Origin: JADGGV01 sp035715725
GTDB lineage: Bacteria > Gemmatimonadota > Gemmatimonadetes > Longimicrobiales > RSA9
NCBI GenBank assembly: GCA_035715725.1
Contig: DASTKT010000142.1
Coordinates: 1-64,000, forward strand
Direction of reading: 5' to 3'
Length of the DNA stretch: 64,000 nt
Part shown: piece after piece, positions 9,012 through 17,199 of the stretch
Numbering within the stretch: position 1 is the first letter of the stretch
Layout: each line of letters opens with the position of its first letter
Notes under the pieces: model-generated
Seen by the model: the letters and a program-made list of their open reading frames with translations, nothing else
Told to the model about the DNA's origin: nothing
Database searches by the model: none
Position numbers and translations under genes: made by a program

Positions 9012-10544
9012 CTATGCGACCCGCGCGCCCTCCCGCTCGGCCGCGACGACCTCGCCCGTGAAGGTGGCGCCGGTCGTGCCGGTGAGCCGCACGTCGAGGA
9101 AGCGGCCGACCCACGCCGGCTCGCCCGCGAACGCGACGACCTTGTTGGCGCGCGTCCGCCCGAGCACATCGCCACGCGTACGCGCCTCGCGCTCGACGAG
9201 CACCTCGACCACCCGGCCGACCTCGGCGCGGTTGATCTCCGCCTGGATCCCGCGGTGCAGCTCGATGAGTCGCTCGAGCCGCTCCTGCGCGACGGCGGCA
9301 GCGACGAACTGCTCCGGCGGCAGCCGGGTGGCCGGCGTGCCGTCGCGCGGCGAGTACTTGTAGAGGTACGCGTCGTCGTAGCGGACGCGGCGCACCAGCT
9401 CGAGCGTGGCCTCGTACTCCTCCTCGGTCTCCCCCGGGAACGCGACGATGATGTCCGTCGAGAGCGCGATCCCCGGAACGGCCTCCCGCACCCAGTCGAG
9501 CTTCTCGAGGTACTCGGCCACCGTGTAGCGGCGAAGCATCCGCTTGAGCGTGCGGTCGTGGCCGGACTGGACGGGCAGGTGGAGCTGCTCGCAGACCGCC
9601 GGCTCCTCCGCCATGACCTCGACGAGCCCGCGCGTGAAGTCGTTCGGGTGCGGCGAGGTGAAGCGGACGCGCCGCACGCCGTCCACGCGGGCGACGGCGC
9701 GCAGCATCCGGGGGAAGTCCCAGTCGCCATGCTCGTACGAGTTCACCGTCTGGCCGAGGAGCACGACCTCCGGGATCCCCGAGTCGACCGCGCGCCGGAC
9801 CTCGTCCAGGACCTGTTCCGGCGCACGGTTCTTCTCGTCGCCGCGCACGTACGGCACGATGCAGTAGGTGCAGCGGTAGTTGCAGCCGCGCTGCACCGGC
9901 ACCCAGGCGCTGACGCGGGAGGCGCGCCGCGCCTCGAGCCCCTCGTAGTGCTCGTGCGGCGAGAAGTCGAGCGCGGCGATCCGGCCGGCGGCCTCCGCCG
10001 CGGGCGGCGCGGCCGCCGCCATGACCGGCAGCGAGCGGCGCGCGGACCGCGGGGCGTCCGGCTCCCGCGGCGCGGGCGATGGGGCGACGGGAGCCGCGGC
10101 CGCCTCGTCGCCTGGCGCGGCCAGCGCCGGCCGCAGCCGCCCGAGCGTCTCGGGGAGGCCGCGGTAGGCATCCGGGCCCATGACCAGGTCCACGTACGGC
10201 GCCTGCTCGAGGAGCTTGCCGCCCAGGCGCTGCGCCATGCAGCCGGTCACGCCGATCACGAGATCGGGACGCTCGCGCTTGATGCGGTACAGCTCGCCGA
10301 CCCGGCCGATCACGCGCTGCTCCGCGTGCTCGCGGATCGCGCACGTGTTCACGAGGACGACGTCCGCCTCCTCGGGCGTGCCGACGATCTCGTAGCCGCG
10401 CGCCGCCAGGATCCCCTGCATCAGCTCGCCGTCGGCCACGTTCATCTGGCAGCCGTACGTCTCCACGTACGCCTTCCGCGGAAGGTGGGATGCGGGCCGG
10501 GGCGCGGCCATTCGCGTTTCGGTCGATCTCGTCGGCGCAGCCAT
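9012..10544 (-). CDS. miaB: tRNA-2-methylthio-N6-dimethylallyladenosine synthase
   Basis: Radical-SAM methylthiotransferase that modifies i6A37 of tRNA. Order in the 510 residues: UPF0004 domain with cluster cysteines C32, C68 and C102 (ETYGCQMN, VNTCAIRE, VTGCMAQ). Then an Ala/Pro-rich stretch of about 50 residues (140-190) that ordinary MiaB lacks. Then the radical-SAM core with C221xxxC225xxC228 (RGCNYRCTYC) and a C-terminal TRAM domain. ATG 10544 was taken rather than GTG 10547, with GGAG eight bases upstream. The gene lies 22 bp downstream of a barrel-protein gene, so it is probably in the alr-fbp run. MtaB-type enzymes are less likely given the INRAEVG/TRAM spacing and DGELM motif. Confidence 0.9.
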   Translation of the reverse strand: MAAPTRSTETRMAAPRPASHLPRKAYVETYGCQMNVADGELMQGILAARGYEIVGTPEEADVVLVNTCAIREHAEQRVIGRVGELYRIKRERPDLVIGVTGCMAQRLGGKLLEQAPYVDLVMGPDAYRGLPETLGRLRPALAAPGDEAAAAPVAPSPAPREPDAPRSARRSLPVMAAAAPPAAEAAGRIAALDFSPHEHYEGLEARRASRVSAWVPVQRGCNYRCTYCIVPYVRGDEKNRAPEQVLDEVRRAVDSGIPEVVLLGQTVNSYEHGDWDFPRMLRAVARVDGVRRVRFTSPHPNDFTRGLVEVMAEEPAVCEQLHLPVQSGHDRTLKRMLRRYTVAEYLEKLDWVREAVPGIALSTDIIVAFPGETEEEYEATLELVRRVRYDDAYLYKYSPRDGTPATRLPPEQFVAAAVAQERLERLIELHRGIQAEINRAEVGRVVEVLVEREARTRGDVLGRTRANKVVAFAGEPAWVGRFLDVRLTGTTGATFTGEVVAAEREGARVA

Positions 10545-10566
10545 CACTTCCGCTCCGGCCGAGGGA

Positions 10567-11763
10567 TCAGCGCCCGAACAGGGCGATGGAGGCGGTGAGC
10601 CGCCAGAACGACTCCGTCAGCGGCCCGCCGGACCGCCCGCCCCGCTCGACCGCGAGATCCGCGGCGACGACGGGAGACGCCTCCTGCCCGGCGATGCGGT
10701 ACCCGATGCCGCCCGAGGCCGACCACTCGTTGGCCGGCGCCTCGCCCTGCGCGAAGAACGGGTACTGCGAGCGGTGGTAGCCGAGGCGGAGCGGGTAGAC
10801 GCGGCTCTCGGTGCGCAGCCCCGTGTACTCGAGCCCGCCGCCCACGTCGAACGTGTTGCGCGCGGTGATGTTCGCCGCCGGCACGCCCGGATCGCCGAAC
10901 GCCTCGGTCCGGAAGTCGTTGGCGGCCCGGGACCAGCCGGCCCACGAGCCGCCGACCGCGAGCAGCAGCCGGGGTGCGAGGATGGCGCTGGCCCCCGCGG
11001 TCACCTCCGTCGGGAGGCTGAAGCTGCGGTCGAGCGCGGTGACCGTGTCGCCCCGGGCGTGGAGCGTGCCGCCCCAGGTGACGCCGGCGCCGACGCGGAC
11101 GATGCTGGCCGGATCCCAGCGCGCGCCGACGGAGACGAGCGGGGCGCGCTCCCCCCAGGAGACGCGCGAGGTGAAGCCCGCGAGGTTCGCGTTCGCGGAG
11201 TCCGGGAAGGAGCGTGTGACCTCCCGGTCGAGGCCGCCCACGTACGCGCCGCCGGCCACGCCCACGGCGAAGCTCGGCGAGAGCGAGTAGGACACGCCGA
11301 GCCGGACCTGCGAGATGCCGCCGGTGGAGCGGACCATGTCCTGCACGTTCACCGACTCGTCACCGAGGACCTCGGTGCTGCTGCGGATCACGCCCCAGGT
11401 CTGGTCGAGGTAGGAGCCGAAGCCGAGGCTCGCCACGAAGCGGTTGCGGAACGGGAAGAGCGCGCGGACCAGCGGGAAGCGCGTGCCGCTGACCGTGGAG
11501 CTCTGGCCATCCAGCTCCATGTTGCGCGTGCTCGGCTGGATGGTGGCGAGCGCCCCGCGGTACACGATGCCGGCCGCGTCGGCCGGGTTGCCCATGCCGA
11601 GCGAGAAGCCGATGAGCCCGGTCTGGATCCCGCCCAGCGCGCGGGCGCGGGCGTCCACAGGGGCGACCGGAGCGCCCAGGCCGCGGGTCGAATAGAGCGA
11701 CTGCGCACGGGCGGGCACGGCCGCCGCCACGCAGAGGAGTGTCAGTATGGCCGCGCGTCTCAT
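10567..11763 (-). CDS. Predicted outer-membrane beta-barrel protein (FadL/PorV-like)
   Basis: A 398-residue protein with a clean signal peptide (residues 1-21, ending PARAQS). It then has alternating beta-strand segments to the end. The early 'DARARALGGIQTGLIGFSLGMGNPADAAG' pattern (ALGG...NPA) is typical of FadL/PorV-type outer-membrane barrels. Its substrate is not predictable. The start ATG overlaps the stop of the upstream lipoprotein gene (ATGA), so the two are translationally coupled and likely work together at the cell surface. Assignment is by pattern and context; no catalytic motif is expected. Confidence 0.65.
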   Translation of the reverse strand: MRRAAILTLLCVAAAVPARAQSLYSTRGLGAPVAPVDARARALGGIQTGLIGFSLGMGNPADAAGIVYRGALATIQPSTRNMELDGQSSTVSGTRFPLVRALFPFRNRFVASLGFGSYLDQTWGVIRSSTEVLGDESVNVQDMVRSTGGISQVRLGVSYSLSPSFAVGVAGGAYVGGLDREVTRSFPDSANANLAGFTSRVSWGERAPLVSVGARWDPASIVRVGAGVTWGGTLHARGDTVTALDRSFSLPTEVTAGASAILAPRLLLAVGGSWAGWSRAANDFRTEAFGDPGVPAANITARNTFDVGGGLEYTGLRTESRVYPLRLGYHRSQYPFFAQGEAPANEWSASGGIGYRIAGQEASPVVAADLAVERGGRSGGPLTESFWRLTASIALFGR

Positions 11764-13082
11764 GGGAGCTGAACCTCGCTGGCGACCGTGACGATGAGGC
11801 GGAGCCGCGGCGCGTGGGCGCCGGCGGCACGACCGTAGAAGTCCGCGAAGCCGAACGTGAACGGCTCCGGGATCTGGACCAGGGCCATGTAGCGCGTCGG
11901 GGCGTTCGCGCTCCCCGGCTGCGTCGTGTCGGCGACGAGCGCCTCGACGAAGGGCGTGACGGTCACCTCCACCGGACCGCCACTGGCGCCGCTCGCGAAG
12001 CGGGCCGACGGGATGGGCTTGGGCGTGCCGCCGACCTGCACGCCCAGCGGCGAGCGGGCGAGTGGCAGCAGCGGCGAAACATTGAGGTTCGCGGCGCTCA
12101 TGCGCAGCGAGTCCTCGAGCAGGAACCCGGCCGGCGCCGGGAGCGGATCCAGCAGCAGCGCCGCGTAGTTGATCGTCGTCCGGTCGAGCCGGATCGAGCA
12201 GCCGGACGTCGTGCCGGGACACGGCACGGTCAGGTTCCGGAGGCCCTCCGCGAAATGCAGGTACGAACGCCACGGCGGCAGCCCCCCGACCCGAAGGTGC
12301 GTCGGCGCCGGCGGCGGGGGGTTGGACACCATCGTGACGGCCTCCGGACCGACCGAGGTCGTCACGGTCGTATCCTTGTTGACCGTCGTGGGCCGAGCCA
12401 GGCCGCGCAGCAGCAGGCTCGTCGCCTTGAGGCGAGCGCCGTTCGTCTCGGCGACGACGACGACGCCGCGCACCGGCCCGGCGGCCGTGTCCGTGAGCGC
12501 ACGGAACGTCGCGGAATCCACCCGGAACGCCACCGAGTCGCTGCCGGCGCTCCAGGTGGCGGTGTCGATCCGGGCGCCGCGCGTCCCGCCCGGCGTCTGC
12601 CAGGCGAGCTGCGCGCCGGTCGTGTCCACGCGCGACGTCCACGAGACGCTGGCCGGGTCCCAGGCCTCCGTCAGCCGGTACGTCGTGAGCTTCACCGGCG
12701 AGACGGGCGTGGCCTGCGTCGTATCGAGCTGCAGGACGAGACGCCCGCCGATGTAGCGCGGCAGCGTGTCCGTCCGCGTCGTTCCGGCCGAGTCGAGCAC
12801 CGTGATCGACGGCGGGGCCGCGCTCCACTGGCCGAGCACGTTGGCATCGACCGCGCCGCCGTACCGGTCGGCGACGATGAAGAAGCCGGCGCCGAAGACC
12901 TTCCGGAAGCCCGTCACCACGGTGTCGGACAGGAGGAACGAGGGGGCATCCAGGACGAGCTCGTAGGTGCGCACGGAGCCGCCGGGGAGGAGGGAGCCGC
13001 CGACCTCGGTCGGCGCGTCGCGGCCACAGGCGGAGAGCGCGAACGCCCCGAGGGCGAGGCATGCCAGATGTTTCCGGACCAT
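11760..13082 (-). CDS. DNRLRE-like surface lipoprotein
   Basis: A 440-residue lipoprotein: hydrophobic leader then lipobox LSAC (Cys19). The body has a 'LVLQLDTTQA... VKLTTYRLTEAWDPASVSWTSR' stretch, which matches the DNRLRE type of beta-sandwich found in secreted bacterial proteins. The N-terminal 'TEVGGSLLPG' also resembles DUF4270 lipoproteins of Bacteroidota. The start overlaps the cdd stop in a TGATG, and the stop overlaps the next start, so it is wedged between cdd and a barrel gene. A surface binding or structural role is inferred; no enzyme motif is visible. Confidence 0.65.
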   Translation of the reverse strand: MVRKHLACLALGAFALSACGRDAPTEVGGSLLPGGSVRTYELVLDAPSFLLSDTVVTGFRKVFGAGFFIVADRYGGAVDANVLGQWSAAPPSITVLDSAGTTRTDTLPRYIGGRLVLQLDTTQATPVSPVKLTTYRLTEAWDPASVSWTSRVDTTGAQLAWQTPGGTRGARIDTATWSAGSDSVAFRVDSATFRALTDTAAGPVRGVVVVAETNGARLKATSLLLRGLARPTTVNKDTTVTTSVGPEAVTMVSNPPPPAPTHLRVGGLPPWRSYLHFAEGLRNLTVPCPGTTSGCSIRLDRTTINYAALLLDPLPAPAGFLLEDSLRMSAANLNVSPLLPLARSPLGVQVGGTPKPIPSARFASGASGGPVEVTVTPFVEALVADTTQPGSANAPTRYMALVQIPEPFTFGFADFYGRAAGAHAPRLRLIVTVASEVQLP

Positions 13083-13480
13083 CAAATTCTTTCGGGTCGC
13101 ATTGTGAACCTCTCCGGCAGGAGCGCCGCCAGTGACCAGCGCGCCACGGCGCCGCTCTGGCCAACCGAGAGGATCTCCAGCTCGGGCGCGAACTCCGCCA
13201 GCGCCTGTCGGCACGCGCCGCAGGGGGACACCGGCTCCTCGGCGTCGGAGACGACGACGAGGCGCGTGAAATGCCGGTTGCCGGCGACGACGGCGGCGCC
13301 GATCGCGTGCCGCTCCGCGCACGACGTCACGGGGTACGCCGCGTTCTCGACGTTGCACCCCACGTACACGGCGCCCCCCTCCACCTCGAGGGCGCAGCCG
13401 ACGTGGAACTTCGAGTATGGCGCGTAAGCCCGGCACATCGCCTCGCGGGCCGTCTCCAGCAGCTCAGCCTCCGTGGCCAT
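13082..13480 (-). CDS. cdd: Cytidine deaminase
   Basis: Deaminates cytidine and deoxycytidine to uridine in pyrimidine salvage. At 132 residues it is the homotetrameric small form. Zinc and catalytic residues are all visible: TSCAERHA (C54, E56) and SPCGACRQ (C87, C90). The substrate-binding motif FHVGCALE is also present. The start lies inside the end of alr (17-bp overlap). The stop shares a base with the following lipoprotein start. Nothing unusual in the protein itself. Confidence 0.93.
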   Translation of the reverse strand: MATEAELLETAREAMCRAYAPYSKFHVGCALEVEGGAVYVGCNVENAAYPVTSCAERHAIGAAVVAGNRHFTRLVVVSDAEEPVSPCGACRQALAEFAPELEILSVGQSGAVARWSLAALLPERFTMRPERI

Positions 13481-14612
13481 GGCGCTCCACCCGCGGCAGC
13501 CGCGGCGTCAGTCCGGTCAGGATCTCGTACGGGATCGTCTCCGCCTGCGCGGCGAGCTCCTCGATCCGGATCTCGGCGTCGCCATCCCGCCCGAGGAGCG
13601 TGGCGACGTCGCCCTCGCGCACGGTCGGGATCGCCGTGACATCTACCACCGTCATGTCCATGGAGATCCGTCCGACGACCGGGACGCGTCTCCCCTGGAG
13701 CAGCGCGAACGCCTTGTTCCCCAGCCGCCGGGGGAGCCCGTCGCCGTAGCCGATGGCCAGCGTGGCCCACCGCTCCCACCCCACCGCCTGGTGCGTGGCG
13801 CCGTAGCCGACGGTCGTCCCCGGGGGCACCTCCCGCACCAGCGCGACGCGCGCCCGGATCGAGGCGACCGGGCGCGGCGCGGGCAGCTCCGCCTCCGCCC
13901 CCGTCCCCGCGAGGGGATGCGCGCCGTACAGGTAGAGGCCGGGCCGCACGCCGTCCGCGTGGTAGCGCGACCAGCGCACGCCGGCGCTGTTCGCCACGTG
14001 CACGAACAGGTCCTCGCGCGAGACCGGGAGCTGCGCCACCGCGTCGGAGAAGCGCTCCCACTGCGTCGCGGCCGGCGCGGCCGCGGCGGCGTCCGCGTCG
14101 TGGAAGTGCGTGAAGACGCCCGTCCAGCGGACCCGCTCGCCGCAGCGCGCCCGCACCTTGGGGCCCCACTCGGCCGTGGTGCGCCAGTCGAAGCCGGCGC
14201 GCCCCATGCCGGTGTCGATCTCGACGTGGAAATCCAGCGGCTCGCCGAGCCGCTCGGCCGCCCGGGCCCAGCGGTCCAGCGTGTGCACGTCCGAGATGCT
14301 CAGCGTCAGCCGCGCCGCCGCCGCCTCGTCGATGCACTGCGGCGGCGCCGGCGCGGTGAGCAGGATCGGGCGGCGGATCCCGGCCGCGCGCAGCGCCGTC
14401 CCCTCGGCCGCCGCGGCGACGCCGTACCCCCACGGCGCCAGCGGCTCGAGCGCACGCACGACGCGCTCCGCGCCGAGACCGTAGCCGTCCGCCTTCACCA
14501 CGGCGATCACGGCCCGCTCCGGCCCGGCCAGCCGTCGGATGGTGTCGAAGTTATGCCGGACCGCGTCGAGGTCGACGTCGATCCAAGCTCGCGATTCCAA
14601 AGAATTTGACAT
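13464..14612 (-). CDS. alr: Alanine racemase
   Basis: PLP enzyme that makes D-alanine for peptidoglycan. The 382 residues begin with the (beta/alpha)8 barrel RAWIDVDLDAVRHN. The PLP lysine is K40 in AVVKADGYGLG. The C-terminal beta domain carries GYGATHQAVGWE (catalytic-Tyr region), IGYGDGLPR and the RISMDMTVVD motif. It is the first gene of the minus-strand run that ends at fbp. No Shine-Dalgarno is visible and its -10 element overlaps that of mazG. murF and ddl-type partners are not adjacent; murF is in the dcw cluster about 20 kb away. Confidence 0.93.
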   Translation of the reverse strand: MSNSLESRAWIDVDLDAVRHNFDTIRRLAGPERAVIAVVKADGYGLGAERVVRALEPLAPWGYGVAAAAEGTALRAAGIRRPILLTAPAPPQCIDEAAAARLTLSISDVHTLDRWARAAERLGEPLDFHVEIDTGMGRAGFDWRTTAEWGPKVRARCGERVRWTGVFTHFHDADAAAAAPAATQWERFSDAVAQLPVSREDLFVHVANSAGVRWSRYHADGVRPGLYLYGAHPLAGTGAEAELPAPRPVASIRARVALVREVPPGTTVGYGATHQAVGWERWATLAIGYGDGLPRRLGNKAFALLQGRRVPVVGRISMDMTVVDVTAIPTVREGDVATLLGRDGDAEIRIEELAAQAETIPYEILTGLTPRLPRVERHGHGG

Positions 14613-14659
14613 AGGTCACAAAAGGCGTCTAGTATAGGCCTCCCATGAGTACCCCGCAA
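14606..14659. promoter_or_regulatory. Shared divergent promoter of alr and mazG
   Basis: Plus strand: TTGACA (14606-14611), 18-base spacer, TAGTAT (14630-14635), and ATG of mazG only 9 bases further at 14645. Minus strand: TTGCGG (14659-14654), 17-base spacer, TATACT (14636-14631), and alr ATG at 14612. The two -10 hexamers overlap in the seven bases tagtata. The alr -35 lies inside mazG codons 4-5 and the mazG -35 overlaps the alr start codon. Confidence 0.6.
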
Positions 14660-15436
14660 GCCGACCCGACGCTCGACCGCGCCGTCCAGCTCGTCCGTTT
14701 CCTGCGGCAGAACTGCCCCTGGGACGCCGCGCAGACCCCCACCTCGCTCCTGCCCTACCTGCTCGAGGAGGCGCACGAGACCGCCGAGGCCGTGAGCGCC
14801 GGCGACGAGGCCGAGCTCCGCGCCGAGCTCGGCGACCTGCTCCTCAACGTGGCGTTCCAGATCGTGCTGGCGGAGGAGCGGCGCGCGTTCGACGCCGAGG
14901 CCGTGGTGACGACGCTGGAGGAGAAGATGCGCCGCCGCCATCCGCACCTCTACGGCGAAGGTCCCGCGGTCCCCTGGGAGGAGCTGAAGGCCCGGGAGAA
15001 GGCGCGCGAGCAGGCCGCGCGCGGCGAAGCGCCGACGTCGATCCTGGCGAGCGTCCCGCGCGGGCTCGACCCGCTCTCGCGAGCGCATCGCATCCAGGAG
15101 AAGGTGAGCGGCGTCGGCTTCGACTGGAACGACGCGCGCGGCGCCTTCGAGAAGGTCGCGGAGGAGCTGGAGGAGGTGCGCGAGGCGCTGGAGGCGGAGC
15201 CGTCGCCGGCGCTCGAGGAGGAGCTGGGCGACCTGCTCTTCGCCGTGGTGAACCTGACGCGGCTCGCCGGCACCCACGCCATGGGCGCGCTGCAGCGCGC
15301 GAACGCGAAGTTCATGCGCCGATTCGAGAGCGTCGAGCGACTGGCGCGGGAGCGCGGGCTCGAGATGGGAAAGGCGTCGCTCGAGGAGCTGGACGGAATC
15401 TGGAACGAGGTGAAGGCGGAGGAACGGGGGGAGTAG
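14645..15436 (+). CDS. mazG: Nucleoside triphosphate pyrophosphohydrolase MazG
   Basis: Hydrolyses (d)NTPs to NMP plus pyrophosphate; housecleaning of the nucleotide pool. The 263 residues hold the normal double-MazG layout: first domain about 24-100 (NCPWDAAQT, LLEEAHETAEAV, ELGDLLLNV), second about 145-230 (EVSGVGFDW-like KVSGVGFDWND, EELEEVREAL, EELGDLLFAVVNL). The EExxE metal ligands are present in both. No ribosome site precedes ATG 14645 and the promoter -10 ends 9 bases before it, so the mRNA is probably leaderless or nearly so. Divergent from alr. Confidence 0.92.
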   Translation: MSTPQADPTLDRAVQLVRFLRQNCPWDAAQTPTSLLPYLLEEAHETAEAVSAGDEAELRAELGDLLLNVAFQIVLAEERRAFDAEAVVTTLEEKMRRRHPHLYGEGPAVPWEELKAREKAREQAARGEAPTSILASVPRGLDPLSRAHRIQEKVSGVGFDWNDARGAFEKVAEELEEVREALEAEPSPALEEELGDLLFAVVNLTRLAGTHAMGALQRANAKFMRRFESVERLARERGLEMGKASLEELDGIWNEVKAEERGE

Positions 15437-15518
15437 GGCGGGGGCTGCGGGCGGGCGCTGGACACGATCCCCGGGTCACGGGTCAAGGGCGCGGGAAAAC
15501 GGCATCGCGGCACGTCTA

Positions 15519-15552
15519 CGGGCAGGGGCACGGGCAGGGGCACGGGCAGGGG
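15519..15552. repeat. 12-bp G-rich tandem repeat, 2.8 copies
   Basis: Unit cgggcaggggca at 15519-15530 and 15531-15542, then a partial copy to 15552. It gives regularly spaced GGG/GGGG runs that could form a G-quadruplex. No function shown. Confidence 0.8.
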
Positions 15553-15796
15553 TCGAGCCCGGGCGCCGCGGATGTCCGGCCCATTCCCCTCCCCCGGCAC
15601 GTTCCCGTGAACGGGCCTCATTGCGTCTCGACCGCTCCCCCTGCACGTGACCGCGGAGCCCTGACCCTTGCCCGAGCGGAACGTGACCCGGGCGGAACGT
15701 GACCCGAATCCCCCGCGGTCCCGCGCCCTCGCGCGGACCGGCCGGACACCCGTGCCCCGACCGCCAGGCGCGGCGATACCAACGACAGCAAGCGGT

Positions 15797-15829
15797 GCCC
15801 GACCCTCGCTCCGACTCCGTCGGTCGGGC
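15797..15829 (-). terminator. Weak candidate terminator of asnS
   Basis: Eight-bp perfect stem gcccgacc (15797-15804) and ggtcgggc (15822-15829) with a 17-base loop, just after the asnS stop on the minus strand. No T-tract follows. Confidence 0.3.
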
Positions 15830-15837
15830 GGAGCCCG

Positions 15838-17133
15838 TCAGGGGTAGAGCCGGTAGAGCATGCGCGGGAAGGGGATCGTCTCCCGGATGTGCTGCCGCCC
15901 CGTGATCCAGGCGACGGTCCGCTCGACGCCCATGCCGAAGCCGGAGTGCACGAAGGTGCCGTAGCGGCGCAGGTCGAGGTACCAGGAGTAGGCCTCCAGC
16001 GGCAGTCCCTGCTCCTGGATGCGCGCGACGAGGCGGTCCAGGTCGTCCTCGCGCTGGCTCCCGCCGATGATCTCCCCGAATCCCTCCGGCGCGATCAGGT
16101 CGTCACACAGGACGGTGCGCGGATCGGCCGGATTCTCCTTCATGTAGAAGGCCTTGGCCTGCTTCGGGTAATTCGTGACGAAGACCGGCTTGTCGTAGAT
16201 CGTGCCCAGGATCGTCTCGTCGGGCGCGCCGAGGTCGTCCCCCCACTGGATCTCGCTGCCGTGCTGCTGGAGCAGCGGGACGGCGTCGTTGTACTCGAGG
16301 CGGGGGAACGGTGGCGTGACCTTTTCGAGCTTCGAGGTGTCACGCTCGAGGTACTCGAGTTCGTTCTTACTCCGTTCCAGCGCCCGGCCGACCAGGTAGG
16401 AGACGAGCTCCTCCTGGACGCGCATGTTGTCGTTCGAGTCGTACCACGCCATCTCCGGCTCGACCATCCAGAACTCGGTCAGGTGGCGGCGCGTCTTCGA
16501 CTTCTCGGCGCGGAACGTCGGGCCGAACGTGTAGATCTTGCCGAGGGCGGCCGCGGCGGCCTCGCCGTAGAGCTGGCCGGTCTGGGCGAGGTAGGCGGTC
16601 TCGTCGAAGTAGTCGACCTCGAAGAGGCCGGCGCCGCCTTCGCCGATCGCGCCGGTCAGGATCGGGGTGTCGATGCGCGCGAAGCCACGGTCGTAGAAGA
16701 AGTCGACGATCGCCTTCTCGATCTCGTTGCGCACCTGCATGATCGCCCGCTGCTGGCTCGAGCGGAGCCAGAGGTGGCGGTGGTCGAGGAGGAAGTCGGG
16801 CCCATGCTCCTTCGGCTGGATCGGGTACTCCTCGCTCGGCCCCAGGATGCGGAAGTCCTGCACGCCGAGCTCGTAGCCGCCGGGCGCCCGGCTCTCCTGC
16901 CGGACGGTGCCGGTCACCTCGACGCTGGTCTCCAGCGTGAGGGCGCCGAAGCGCTCCCACAACTCCGGACCGACCTCCTTCTGGAGGAGGACGCCTTGAA
17001 CGATTCCGGTGCCATCCCGCAGCACGACGAACGCCACCTTGCCGTGCGCCCGCGTGGTCTGGACCCAGCCACGGAGCGTCACGCTCTCGCCGACGTGGGC
17101 GCCCAGATCACGGATTTCAGTCACCACTGCCAT
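15838..17133 (-). CDS. asnS: Asparaginyl-tRNA synthetase
   Basis: Class II aminoacyl-tRNA synthetase charging tRNA-Asn. The protein has 431 residues. An N-terminal OB-fold anticodon-binding domain covers about 1-110 (VTLRGWVQTTRAHGKVAFVVLRDG). The catalytic core has TFRAEKSKTRRHLTEFWMVEPEMAW (motif 2), GEIIGGSQRE, and motif 3 GFGMGVERTVAWITG. The EFWMVEPEMAW and NDNM segments favour AsnRS over archaeal-type AspRS. ATG 17133 gives the standard N-terminus. Divergent from the PQQ-propeller gene by 66 bp. Confidence 0.9.
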   Translation of the reverse strand: MAVVTEIRDLGAHVGESVTLRGWVQTTRAHGKVAFVVLRDGTGIVQGVLLQKEVGPELWERFGALTLETSVEVTGTVRQESRAPGGYELGVQDFRILGPSEEYPIQPKEHGPDFLLDHRHLWLRSSQQRAIMQVRNEIEKAIVDFFYDRGFARIDTPILTGAIGEGGAGLFEVDYFDETAYLAQTGQLYGEAAAAALGKIYTFGPTFRAEKSKTRRHLTEFWMVEPEMAWYDSNDNMRVQEELVSYLVGRALERSKNELEYLERDTSKLEKVTPPFPRLEYNDAVPLLQQHGSEIQWGDDLGAPDETILGTIYDKPVFVTNYPKQAKAFYMKENPADPRTVLCDDLIAPEGFGEIIGGSQREDDLDRLVARIQEQGLPLEAYSWYLDLRRYGTFVHSGFGMGVERTVAWITGRQHIRETIPFPRMLYRLYP

Positions 17134-17199
17134 GGAACCCCGCTGCGAAGGAACGGTGGAACGGCCGCGCCCGGCGGAGCGGCGCGGAAGAAGGTAGAG

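Larger units (their letters stand above)
15437..15837. other. 401-bp convergent intergenic region with short tandem repeats
   Basis: Between the mazG (+) and asnS (-) stops. I see no gene. It contains a 12-bp tandem repeat (15519-15552), a 15-bp direct repeat gcggaacgtgacccg at 15676-15690 and 15692-15706, and a weak hairpin next to the asnS stop. Confidence 0.6.

Noticed and set aside
6862..10344. Minus-strand frame of 1160 codons in the other register over miaB/comEC
   Set aside because: Overlaps both real genes out of frame; low-complexity Arg/Ala sequence.
6573..10598. Plus-strand frame of 1341 codons over comEC and miaB
   Set aside because: Shadow of the two minus-strand genes; no start context and no protein-like pattern.
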